Shown: piece by piece, positions 1 to 5,507 of the stretch
Position numbering within the stretch: the first letter of the stretch is position 1
Layout: every line of letters starts with the position of its first letter
Origin: CAYOFK01 sp964403185
GTDB taxonomy: Bacteria > Bacteroidota > Bacteroidia > Bacteroidales > VadinHA17
Assembly: GCA_964403185.1 (NCBI GenBank)
Contig: CAYOFK010000076.1
Coordinates: 1-14,320 of the forward strand
Reading direction: 5' to 3'
Length of the DNA stretch: 14,320 nucleotides
Program-made: the position numbers and the translations under genes
Notes under the pieces: model-generated
Told to the model about the DNA's origin: nothing
What the model saw: only the letters and a program-made list of their open reading frames with translations
The model's database searches: none

Positions 1-87
1 GAATATTTTGGATTGATCAGGTATCACACTCAAATTTAGGGATAATTATTTTCCCGGAGGATACGAAATTTCCAGTTATTTATAATA

Positions 88-233
88 ATCCGTCGGCCCG
101 CTCAGTGCCAGCCCGGACGGTTGGCAGGCGGTCCACCGGATAAACCCTTCAAAGCTGGAGGTTAAGACCTGGGAGGGGATATGTTTACAGTGTAAACATG
201 GGCCAGGTGGTGCGAAAGCAACCTCGCAGGTCT
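88..233 (+). other. Candidate structured RNA of unknown family
   Basis: A GC-rich block with nested complementary segments. CCGTC (90-94) can pair with GACGG (116-120), while TGCCA (106-110), inside that loop, can pair with TGGCA (122-126); together these make a compact H-type pseudoknot. ACCTGG (167-172) pairs with CCAGGT (203-208) and encloses a perfect 8-bp hairpin, ATGTTTAC-AGT-GTAAACAT (181-199). TGC-GAAA-GCA (211-220) is a GNRA-type hairpin bracketed by AGGT/ACCT. GACCTG (166-171) can alternatively pair with CAGGTC (227-232). The GAAA loop favours the plus strand. I looked for signatures of RNase P RNA, tmRNA, SRP RNA, group II domain V and cobalamin riboswitches and saw none. Transcription is not shown, and a decayed mobile element is an alternative. 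Confidence 0.3.
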
Positions 234-242
234 ATTGTTAAA

Positions 243-300
243 GTTGCTGTAGATCGATTTTTTAAATCGATAAGCGACTTACAAAGTCGCTCTACAGAAC
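243..300. repeat. Three-way-junction palindromic repeat
   Basis: An outer stem CTGTAGA (247-253) / TCTACAG (291-297), extended by GTT (243-245) / AAC (298-300) past a bulged G, encloses two perfect 7-bp hairpins. These are TCGATTT-TTT-AAATCGA (254-270) and GCGACTT-ACA-AAGTCGC (274-290), separated by TAA. Every base except the loops, the TAA linker and the bulge is paired, giving a small cloverleaf. A diverged relative lies at 3813-3847, so this is a repeat family and not an isolated palindrome. It is gene-free and resembles REP-type elements; no adjacent transposase is visible. Confidence 0.75.
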
Positions 301-377
301 ATCTATAGAAGCGGTGAAACATATATCGGACCTTTGGCACTTATTCCAGGGTTGACCGTTTTGGCTACAAATATTCC

Positions 378-509
378 GGGGCTGTCTCAAAAGCAACATA
401 ATGGCATCATTCCGTACTTGATACGGAATCTTTGTAATGTGAAAATCAGGCTTTTATGGATTCCTGCTTTCGCAGGAATGATATGTAATCTGACTTTTGA
501 GACAGCCCC
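378..509. mobile_element. MITE-like element with 16-bp terminal inverted repeats
   Basis: GGGGCTGTCTCAAAAG (378-393) and its exact reverse complement CTTTTGAGACAGCCCC (494-509) bound a 132-bp non-coding segment. Ends of the GGCTGTCTCAAAAG type resemble the termini of DDE-transposase insertion sequences, from general familiarity and not from a search. No transposase fits inside, so this would be a non-autonomous derivative. The flanks (left ATTCC, right TCTTC) give no clear target-site duplication, so the exact ends or the mechanism are uncertain. The interior carries two further hairpins. Confidence 0.6.
406..482. repeat. Paired ATTCC/GGAAT hairpins inside the MITE-like element
   Basis: Hairpin one is ATTCCGTA (409-416) / TACGGAAT (422-429) with a 5-nt loop. 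Hairpin two is ATTCCTGC (460-467) / GCAGGAAT (472-479) with loop TTTC. Their outer edges, ATCATTCC (406-413) and GGAATGAT (475-482), are themselves inverted repeats, so the pair nests like a two-unit REP composite. Hairpins of the GGATTCC(T/C)GC-TTTC-GC(A/G)GGAAT type occur as dispersed repeats in many bacterial genomes, by general knowledge. Confidence 0.6.
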
Positions 510-628
510 TCTTCAGCCCCATCGGGGTTAGGTATTGAAAGCCTCCGGCATCCAATCTGCGTATTAAGGCTGCCTGTTTGTAGGTCTAACTTGTTAGCCG
601 CCTGGCGCTTTTTTAACACTTTATAAAA

Positions 629-657
629 TTGGAGACCACTTTCAAAGTGGACTCCAA
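629..657 (-). terminator. Candidate terminator for the pgk operon
   Basis: TTGGAG-A-CCACTT (629-641) and AAGTGG-A-CTCCAA (645-657) form a 12-bp stem with one A-A mismatch and a TCA loop. Read on the minus strand the hairpin is followed by TTTTAT, which suits an intrinsic terminator about 50 nt past the stop of the last minus-strand gene. On the plus strand no T-run follows. It could equally be another dispersed palindrome. Confidence 0.4.
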
Positions 658-708
658 CTTACAACCATATCGCCTCCAGTTGAGTAATGGCTCTATATCA
701 GTAATTTT

Positions 709-1257
709 TTATTCCGGGAATGTATTGCCGCCATCGGGTTGATACACCCACTTGAAACGGACTTCGGCGTTGGGTTCTATGTCGATCTTATAGGTCTTAA
801 TGTCAAGAATTAAAAGTTTGGTAAACTTGTCGGAGTTGGTTTTAAACACCCATACCTGGTTTATCAATATTGGCTGAGCCAGGGGATCATAATTACTAAC
901 ATTCACCGTTTTATAATTATTAAAGGCTGTCAGCGCTTCGGAAGCAGTACCATAAGTGCCAATGAGTGAAAAGGAGTTAAGAATATTAGGGCTGTCCAGA
1001 TATGCTCCGGTGACATTTCCCTGGGCATCGGAAATGGGCAGAACGAATATATCGGGAGGATTTGTGGATTGCTGAGGATTGTATAAAATCACTGAACCTG
1101 TACTGAAAGAAAAACCCTGGATGCTGTAAGTAGTGCCATCAAGCACTCTTTCAGAATTCAATGTTTCCTCACCTGATGTTTTTACTTTTTTGTTTTTTTG
1201 ACATCCGGTAAAAACCAGGATGAATATTAACAACAGCAGTGTATTAAGCTTGTTCAT
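709..1257 (-). CDS. Putative lipoprotein of unknown function
   Basis: I do not recognise this 182-residue protein. It begins with a short basic n-region and a hydrophobic stretch ending in the lipobox FTGC, with Cys19 as the predicted lipidated residue, so it should be exported and membrane-anchored. The mature part starts with a Lys-rich linker and then a chain rich in Tyr, Asn, Ser and hydrophobic beta-type segments. No enzymatic motif is evident. It starts 11 nt after the stop of the WD40 gene and is very likely co-transcribed with it and pgk. A cell-envelope partner of the secreted WD40 protein is a reasonable guess from position alone. Confidence 0.75.
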   Translation of the reverse strand: MNKLNTLLLLIFILVFTGCQKNKKVKTSGEETLNSERVLDGTTYSIQGFSFSTGSVILYNPQQSTNPPDIFVLPISDAQGNVTGAYLDSPNILNSFSLIGTYGTASEALTAFNNYKTVNVSNYDPLAQPILINQVWVFKTNSDKFTKLLILDIKTYKIDIEPNAEVRFKWVYQPDGGNTFPE

Positions 1258-1268
1258 AATTCTATATT

Positions 1269-2423
1269 TTATTTAACCGCGCCCTGTCTTAGACGTTCAA
1301 GATACAACTCATAGTATCTTGTTGCCAATTCTGACCTGAACTTTTGTTGTTCTTTAACACGTTTGTTATAATCGTTTTTGGATTCATGCACTTCATGGGG
1401 TTTAAAGAGTTCGTGATCATTAAGCTCTTCCAGGAAAGCCTCTTTACAACAATAATTCACAATGATTTCAGGATCAAAGGCCCAGATCCGGACCGTACCA
1501 TCCATTGACCCACTGGCAAAATCCGTGCCATCCGGATTGAACAACACCTCATTCACAGCCCCCTCATGTCCGGTAAATGTGTAAATGAGATTCCCTGACT
1601 GTACGTCCCAAAGCTTGATGGTTTGATCTTCCGATCCACTTAATAGAAAATATCCGTCCGGACTGAAACTTATGGAGAAAACTGCGCCGTCATGTCCGTC
1701 CAGTTTCCGGATCATTTTTGCCGAATCCTGGTCCCAGAACTTTATTGATTGATCCCTTGATGCACTGGCAAGGAAGGTGCCTGAAGGATGGTATTCAAGA
1801 TCGTAAATATTCTCTGTATGGGCTAATGCGGAGGCCAGGAATTTTCCTGAAGGAAACTCCCGGATATGGATGGTCTCATCCAGCGATCCTGAAGCAATGC
1901 GGGTTCCATCCGGGCTAAAACAAACGGCCAGAACACTTTTTGAATGTTCAACCACAGTCTCAACCAGGGTTATTTCCGGGATATTCCATATTTTATAGGC
2001 CCTGCTAAAGGATCCTGACACAAGAAATTCTCCCATGGCATCTGTGTCCATAGACCAAATGGCTGTATTGTGTCCTCTAAGCTGATTATGATAAACACCT
2101 TCGGCAGTAAAGAGTTGAATCACGGTTCCTGCGTTTGCCAAAAAATACCTGCCACCCGGGAGCCAGAGAACAGCATAGACTTCCCGGGTTAAAGGGATTT
2201 CGAACCTGGTTTTTCCGTTTCTGTAATCCCACAGTTTTACTTTATGGGCGCCGGTTCCAATAAGTATTTTAGTGCCGTCCGGATGGTAATCAAGGGCATG
2301 GACACCAGCTTTGTTTTTTTTGAGAATCAGGATCTGGTATGGATCTTTCTGAGCATACATATTCAATCCCGGAAACAGGGTAATGATCAGGAAGCAGGAG
2401 ATTGATATGTAATAATTCCTCAT
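1269..2423 (-). CDS. Secreted seven-bladed WD40 repeat protein
   Basis: The 384-residue product has an N-terminal signal peptide (hydrophobic residues about 7-20, probable cleavage after Ala24 in NMYA-QKD), so it should be periplasmic or outer-surface. Residues about 38-317 contain seven WD40 units, recognisable by GH or equivalent starts, SPDG-like turns and endings such as KLWD (63-66), KIWN (144-147), KFWD (228-231), KLWD (270-273) and RIWA (312-315). That is enough for one closed beta-propeller. The tail (about 325-384) is charged and helical, with an ESKNDYNKR segment reminiscent of tails on other Bacteroidota WD40 proteins. Propellers are binding platforms, so no reaction is implied and the ligand is unknown. 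The gene starts 25 nt after pgk stops and lies just upstream of the lipoprotein gene. Confidence 0.85.
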   Translation of the reverse strand: MRNYYISISCFLIITLFPGLNMYAQKDPYQILILKKNKAGVHALDYHPDGTKILIGTGAHKVKLWDYRNGKTRFEIPLTREVYAVLWLPGGRYFLANAGTVIQLFTAEGVYHNQLRGHNTAIWSMDTDAMGEFLVSGSFSRAYKIWNIPEITLVETVVEHSKSVLAVCFSPDGTRIASGSLDETIHIREFPSGKFLASALAHTENIYDLEYHPSGTFLASASRDQSIKFWDQDSAKMIRKLDGHDGAVFSISFSPDGYFLLSGSEDQTIKLWDVQSGNLIYTFTGHEGAVNEVLFNPDGTDFASGSMDGTVRIWAFDPEIIVNYCCKEAFLEELNDHELFKPHEVHESKNDYNKRVKEQQKFRSELATRYYELYLERLRQGAVK

Positions 2424-2448
2424 ACCTTGTGTAAAGAAGATCCAAAGA

Positions 2449-3639
2449 TCAGTCGCGAATGGCTTTAATGCCAGGTAATATTTTTCCTTCCATATATTCG
2501 AGCATGGCTCCCCCGCCTGTTGATACGTATCCTACCTGTTCTTTCAGCTTGTATTTGTTGATTGCTGCGACAGAATCTCCTCCGCCAATGAGGCTGAATG
2601 CCCCTTTAGAACTGGCCTCTGCTATGGCTTCTGCTATGCTCCTGGTCCCCATCTGAAAACTACTCATCTCAAACACACCCATAGGTCCGTTCCATAAAAT
2701 GGTTTTGGATTCCATGATCACATTCGTGTAGGTTTTGATGGTTTCCGGTCCGATGTCCAGACCCATCCAGCCTTCGGGAACTTCGCCCGCAGAAGTGATG
2801 TTTGTGCGGGCTTCATTATCAAAAGTATCTGCCACGATATTATCAGTTGGCAGGTAAACCCTGACATTTTTCGCGGAAGCTTTTATTAAAAGGTCCCGTG
2901 CCAGATCCAGTTTATCTTCTTCTAAAATAGATTTTCCTGTTTTTCCTCCCCTGGCTTTTATGAATGTGTAGGTCATTCCACCACCGATTACCAGGTTGTC
3001 AATCAGTTCCAGGAGATTCTCAATGACCATGATCTTATCTGAAACTTTAACACCGCCCATAATAGCCGTGAATGGTTTTTCTGATTGGTGTAATATGCGG
3101 TCCATATTCTTCAGTTCGTTTTCAATAAGGTATCCAAACGCACACCTGTCCGGAAAAAATTGAGCCACTATGGTGGTCGATGCATGTGCCCTGTGGGCTG
3201 TTCCAAAGGCATCATTTACGTATAGATCTGCCAGGCTGGCCAATTCTTTTGAAAATGATGCATCACCCTTTTTCTCTGCCGCATGGAATCTGAGGTTTTC
3301 AAGCAATAACACATCTCCCTGTTTCAGGTTATCAGCCATTTTTTTTGTATCAGCTCCAACACAATCACTTGCAAAATATACTTCCCTGCCTAATAATTTT
3401 GACAGGTGCGTAGCAACCGGTTTAAGAGAAAATTTTTCCTCATATGCATCTTTTGGTCTTCCTAAATGGGACATGAGGATTGGATAACCCCCCGATTCCA
3501 GGACTTTCCGGATAGTGGGTAATGCACCCTGTATGCGTGTATCGTCAGTTATTTCCCGCTTCTCATTCAATGGGACGTTGAAATCTACTCTGATAAGAAC
3601 TTTTTTGTCTTTAAGATCAAGGTTGTCAATGGTTTTCAT
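2449..3639 (-). CDS. pgk: Phosphoglycerate kinase
   Basis: This cytoplasmic glycolytic enzyme transfers phosphate from 1,3-bisphosphoglycerate to ADP, making 3-phosphoglycerate and ATP. The 396 residues match the usual bacterial length. Visible signatures are RVDFNVPL (17-24) and SHLGRPK (57-63) in the substrate-binding N-domain. The C-domain has WNGPMGVFE (about residue 315), GGGDS (352-356) and STGGGA (373-378) for nucleotide binding and closure. The start at 3639 gives the standard N-terminus. It is the first gene of a minus-strand operon with the WD40 and lipoprotein genes and is divergent from holB. A TAAATTTG box lies about 46 nt upstream. Confidence 0.97.
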   Translation of the reverse strand: MKTIDNLDLKDKKVLIRVDFNVPLNEKREITDDTRIQGALPTIRKVLESGGYPILMSHLGRPKDAYEEKFSLKPVATHLSKLLGREVYFASDCVGADTKKMADNLKQGDVLLLENLRFHAAEKKGDASFSKELASLADLYVNDAFGTAHRAHASTTIVAQFFPDRCAFGYLIENELKNMDRILHQSEKPFTAIMGGVKVSDKIMVIENLLELIDNLVIGGGMTYTFIKARGGKTGKSILEEDKLDLARDLLIKASAKNVRVYLPTDNIVADTFDNEARTNITSAGEVPEGWMGLDIGPETIKTYTNVIMESKTILWNGPMGVFEMSSFQMGTRSIAEAIAEASSKGAFSLIGGGDSVAAINKYKLKEQVGYVSTGGGAMLEYMEGKILPGIKAIRD

Positions 3640-3684
3640 TAATATATTCTGTTAGCAGGTGAGAAAGTATTTCATCTGAGCTTA

Positions 3685-3692
3685 CAAATTTA
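3685..3692 (-). promoter_or_regulatory. Candidate -7 box for the pgk operon
   Basis: Reads TAAATTTG on the minus strand, an exact match to the Bacteroidota -7 consensus TAnnTTTG, about 46 nt before the pgk start codon. I could not find a TTG-type -33 element at the expected 19-21 nt upstream, so support rests on the -7 box and position only. Confidence 0.4.
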
Positions 3693-3811
3693 AAAAGAAA
3701 ACAGGGTTTAAAAGTTAAAATATAGGTGAATCTGACGGAAAATAATAAATGATATGATTACGGGGTGCGATTGCTGAATTGTTACATTGTTCAAAAGCAA
3801 ATGGCGGACTG

Positions 3812-3975
3812 CCTGTAGGACGACTTTCTGAGTCGCTAATCGACTTACACCGTTTTGCTGTGCAAAAACAGCACGAGGATTGCACCGGAAATCTGAGTAA
3901 CGTCAATCTGCATTGGCTTTTCCTCAGCCTTCACCTTCGCCTGTAATCGTCGGACGACCTTACTAAGTACTATAG
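3812..3975. repeat. Diverged copies of the three-way repeat flanking a 100-nt block
   Basis: Positions 3813-3847 match the reverse complement of the 243-300 repeat at 29 of 35 positions without gaps, keeping CTGTAG, the CGACTT hairpin and the ATCGA start of the next arm. A related segment follows at 3941-3975, beginning CTGTA and ending TACTAAGTACTATAG. The two ends share a direct repeat: GGACGACTTT-CTGAGT (3818-3833) against GGACGACCTTACTAAGT (3952-3968). The roughly 100 nt between them may be an insertion into one repeat copy, or two repeats may have captured it. No coding capacity is evident. Confidence 0.55.
3857..3929 (+). other. Pseudoknot-capable block, possible structured RNA
   Basis: GCTGT-GCAAAA-ACAGC forms a hairpin at 3857-3872. 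Next, GATTG (3878-3882) can pair with CAATC (3904-3908), and CTGAG (3893-3897) inside that loop can pair with CTCAG (3923-3927), an H-type pseudoknot. An alternative pairing, GAGGA (3875-3879) with TCCTC (3921-3925), excludes the second stem, so the block could switch between two folds. The stems are only 5 bp and chance is not excluded. I do not recognise the family. Confidence 0.25.
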
Positions 3976-4006
3976 ATTGTTATAATTATGGCGCCTGGTT
4001 TTATGA

Positions 4007-4018
4007 CCCGGTACCGGG
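4007..4018. repeat. Perfect 12-bp palindrome upstream of holB
   Basis: CCCGGTACCGGG is self-complementary over 12 bp and lies 18 nt before the -33 element of the candidate holB promoter. It could be a dimeric operator or chance; no regulator gene is adjacent. Confidence 0.35.
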
Positions 4019-4035
4019 AATAGACCTCAGGCAAC

Positions 4036-4066
4036 TTGTACCCTGCAACCTGATTACTTACCTTTG
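4036..4066 (+). promoter_or_regulatory. Bacteroidota-type promoter for holB
   Basis: TTG at 4036-4038 and TACCTTTG at 4059-4066 are separated by 20 nt. This fits the Bacteroidota primary-sigma pattern of a TTG-type -33 element, about 19-21 nt, then TAnnTTTG. Transcription would start near 4073, leaving a very short leader before the ATG at 4086. Confidence 0.55.
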
Positions 4067-4085
4067 CCACATTAAGATCTTTACC

Positions 4086-5216
4086 ATGTTCTTTAAGGAT
4101 GTCATAGGTCAGGAATCAATAAAAAAGAAATTTCTTCAAACAGTTCAGGAGGAGCGGGTGAGTCATGCTCAAATGCTCTCCGGAGAGGAAGGATTTGGAG
4201 CTTTACCTCTGGCCCTGGCATTTGCTCAATATATTTTATGTGAAGATCCTCAGGAAAACGATTCGTGTGGAACCTGTCCTTCCTGCGCGAAGGCACAAAA
4301 ACTGATACATCCCGACTTGCACTTTGTATTTCCTGTAACTACAACATCCACCAATACAAAGCCTGTCAGCGATGATTATCTCCCGGAATGGCGTGAGGCA
4401 TTACTTGAAGACGGCTACCTTTCATCAAGCCGCTGGTACCACCATCTTGGGATTGAAAACAAACTGGGAATGATCTACACACAGGAAAGTAATGAGATCA
4501 TCAAAAAATTGAATCTGAAAACCTTCGAGGCAGAGTTTAAGGTGATGATTATCTGGCAACCAGAAAGGATGAATCAAACCTGCAGTAACAAGCTTTTAAA
4601 AATCATTGAAGAACCACCTCCGAAAACCCTTTTTCTACTGGTTTCTATTTTCCCTGAGCAAATGATCCCAACACTATTATCAAGAGTTCAGAATATCAGG
4701 GTCCCGGGAATCGATGATAAAACCCTGAAAAGCGGATTGACCGGAAAGTACGGGTTAACAGAGGCGGATGCTTCAAAGATCATACGGCTTGCAGACGGAT
4801 CTGTGGCAAGAGCGCGGGAATACCTGCAGTCAGGAGAAGATCTGGAATACAATTTGAATCAATTCATCAAATGGATGCGCCTGTGTTTTAAGAAGGATGT
4901 TAAGGGGATCCTTGATTGGGTTGATGAAATGTCGGTACTTGGCCGGGAAAAAAAAAGATCATTCTTTCAGTATTCCATGAGGCTGCTTCGCGAAAACTTT
5001 CTTTTAAACACCATGCCGGAGCATAAGGACCGGCTGAACCGGTTGACCGGAGAGGAATATTCATTTTCTGAGAAATTCTCAACCTTTATAAAAGAAGAAA
5101 ACATACCGGTCCTGTACAGTGAGATCAATAAAGCGGTGGCTGATATCGAAGCCAATGCCTATGCAAAAACTGTATTGTTAGACCTATGCATAAAAGTAAT
5201 GGGTCAGATCAGGTAG
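4086..5216 (+). CDS. holB: DNA polymerase III delta prime subunit (clamp loader)
   Basis: Delta prime is the stator subunit of the clamp loader that places the beta sliding clamp on primed DNA. The N-terminal AAA+ fold starts with FKDVIGQESIKKKF (3-16) and SHAQMLSGEEGFG. The P-loop position reads GEEGFGALPLA without GKT, so ATP binding is not expected, as is usual for delta prime. Cys52, Cys61, Cys64 and Cys67 form the zinc module. LLKIIEEPPPKTLFLL (about 170-185) is the typical core motif, and LLSRVQNI holds the arginine-finger position (Arg200), with Val replacing Cys of the SRC motif. The 376-residue length is slightly above the common 330-340, with extra sequence after the zinc module. 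HolB followed by a PSP1 protein is also the order around yaaT in Bacillus. Confidence 0.9.
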   Translation: MFFKDVIGQESIKKKFLQTVQEERVSHAQMLSGEEGFGALPLALAFAQYILCEDPQENDSCGTCPSCAKAQKLIHPDLHFVFPVTTTSTNTKPVSDDYLPEWREALLEDGYLSSSRWYHHLGIENKLGMIYTQESNEIIKKLNLKTFEAEFKVMIIWQPERMNQTCSNKLLKIIEEPPPKTLFLLVSIFPEQMIPTLLSRVQNIRVPGIDDKTLKSGLTGKYGLTEADASKIIRLADGSVARAREYLQSGEDLEYNLNQFIKWMRLCFKKDVKGILDWVDEMSVLGREKKRSFFQYSMRLLRENFLLNTMPEHKDRLNRLTGEEYSFSEKFSTFIKEENIPVLYSEINKAVADIEANAYAKTVLLDLCIKVMGQIR

Positions 5217-5507
5217 ATTTGCCGGCGCCGGTTGCATGCTAGTGTGACAATTACTAAATTCCATTACTTATTTCACGTCCTTTTTTCCTTTTTGCGGCGT
5301 TAAAATTATTAACCGTAACTAAGGCTATGCTTGCAAATTTTGCCTTGCATAAAGAAAGAAATATCATAAAATATTAGTAACACAATTTAATAATTACCAC
5401 ACTAGGCAGTTCATTTAAATTTCCTTATTTTTGTGTTTTACAATATACAATATATCTGCACCCTGGATCCAAACGTGGTTTCAGTGGTTTAATAAAGTGC
5501 TAAATCA
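5217..5507. other. AT-rich leader upstream of the PSP1 gene
   Basis: This 291-nt gap follows holB. It begins with the 10-bp palindrome CCGGCGCCGG (5222-5231), which has no T-run and is not a convincing terminator. The remainder is AT-rich, with runs such as ACAATATACAATATAT near 5440-5455. No small ORF with support was seen. The long gap suggests that the PSP1-gldH-trmB group has its own promoter. Confidence 0.5.
5426..5433 (+). promoter_or_regulatory. Candidate -7 box for the PSP1-gldH-trmB group
   Basis: TATTTTTG matches TAnnTTTG exactly, 74 nt before the PSP1 start. No good TTG element lies at the expected distance upstream, so this is a weak call supported by the AT-rich setting. Confidence 0.35.

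Larger units (their letters stand above)
1..708. other. Gene-free region rich in palindromic repeats
   Basis: No open frame here looks like a gene. Frame 3 is open from the left edge to a TAA at 141-143 but shows no recognisable motif, and part of it is the structured block at 88-233. The stretch holds, in order, a GC-rich potentially structured block (88-233), a three-armed palindromic repeat (243-300), a MITE-like element (378-509), a small CCCC-ATC-GGGG hairpin (517-527) and a hairpin with a T-run on the minus strand (629-657). About 530-628 and 658-708 show nothing I can name. It reads as a sink for short non-coding repeats downstream of the minus-strand operon. Confidence 0.6.
3640..4085. 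other. Divergent intergenic region between pgk and holB
   Basis: This 446-nt stretch has no convincing gene. It holds the probable pgk -7 box (3685-3692), about 110 nt with nothing I can name, a repeat-flanked block (3812-3975) with a pseudoknot-capable core, a 12-bp palindrome (4007-4018) and a good Bacteroidota promoter for holB (4036-4066). The longest minus-strand frame, starting near 3906, has no recognisable motif and overlaps the repeats. Confidence 0.6.

Noticed and set aside
3..143. Frame open from the left edge to TAA at 141, possible tail of an upstream gene
   Set aside because: Only 46 codons, no motif, and its second half is explained by the structured block; it cannot be tested without upstream sequence.
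88..233. Structured block as an IscB/HEARO omega RNA, group II intron domain V, SRP RNA or RNase P RNA
   Set aside because: None of the conserved core sequences I know for these families is present and no associated protein gene lies nearby; left as unknown family.
243..300. Cloverleaf shape read as a tRNA
   Set aside because: 58 nt with 3-nt loops, no CCA-proximal or T-loop signature; it is a repeat with a second copy in the window.
334..531. 65-codon plus-strand open frame
   Set aside because: It runs straight through the MITE-like element, including both terminal repeats and internal hairpins; its product has no recognisable feature.
596..614. GC-rich GCCGCCTGGCGC followed by six T, possible plus-strand terminator
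   Set aside because: The stem is only 3-4 bp with a very small loop, and no plus-strand gene precedes it.
3715..3906. 63-codon minus-strand open frame in the pgk-holB gap
   Set aside because: Overlaps the repeat copy and the probable pgk promoter side; composition is not protein-like (Cys/Ser-rich start, no motif).
5222..5231. CCGGCGCCGG palindrome as a holB terminator
   Set aside because: No loop and no T-run; too short to act as an intrinsic terminator.
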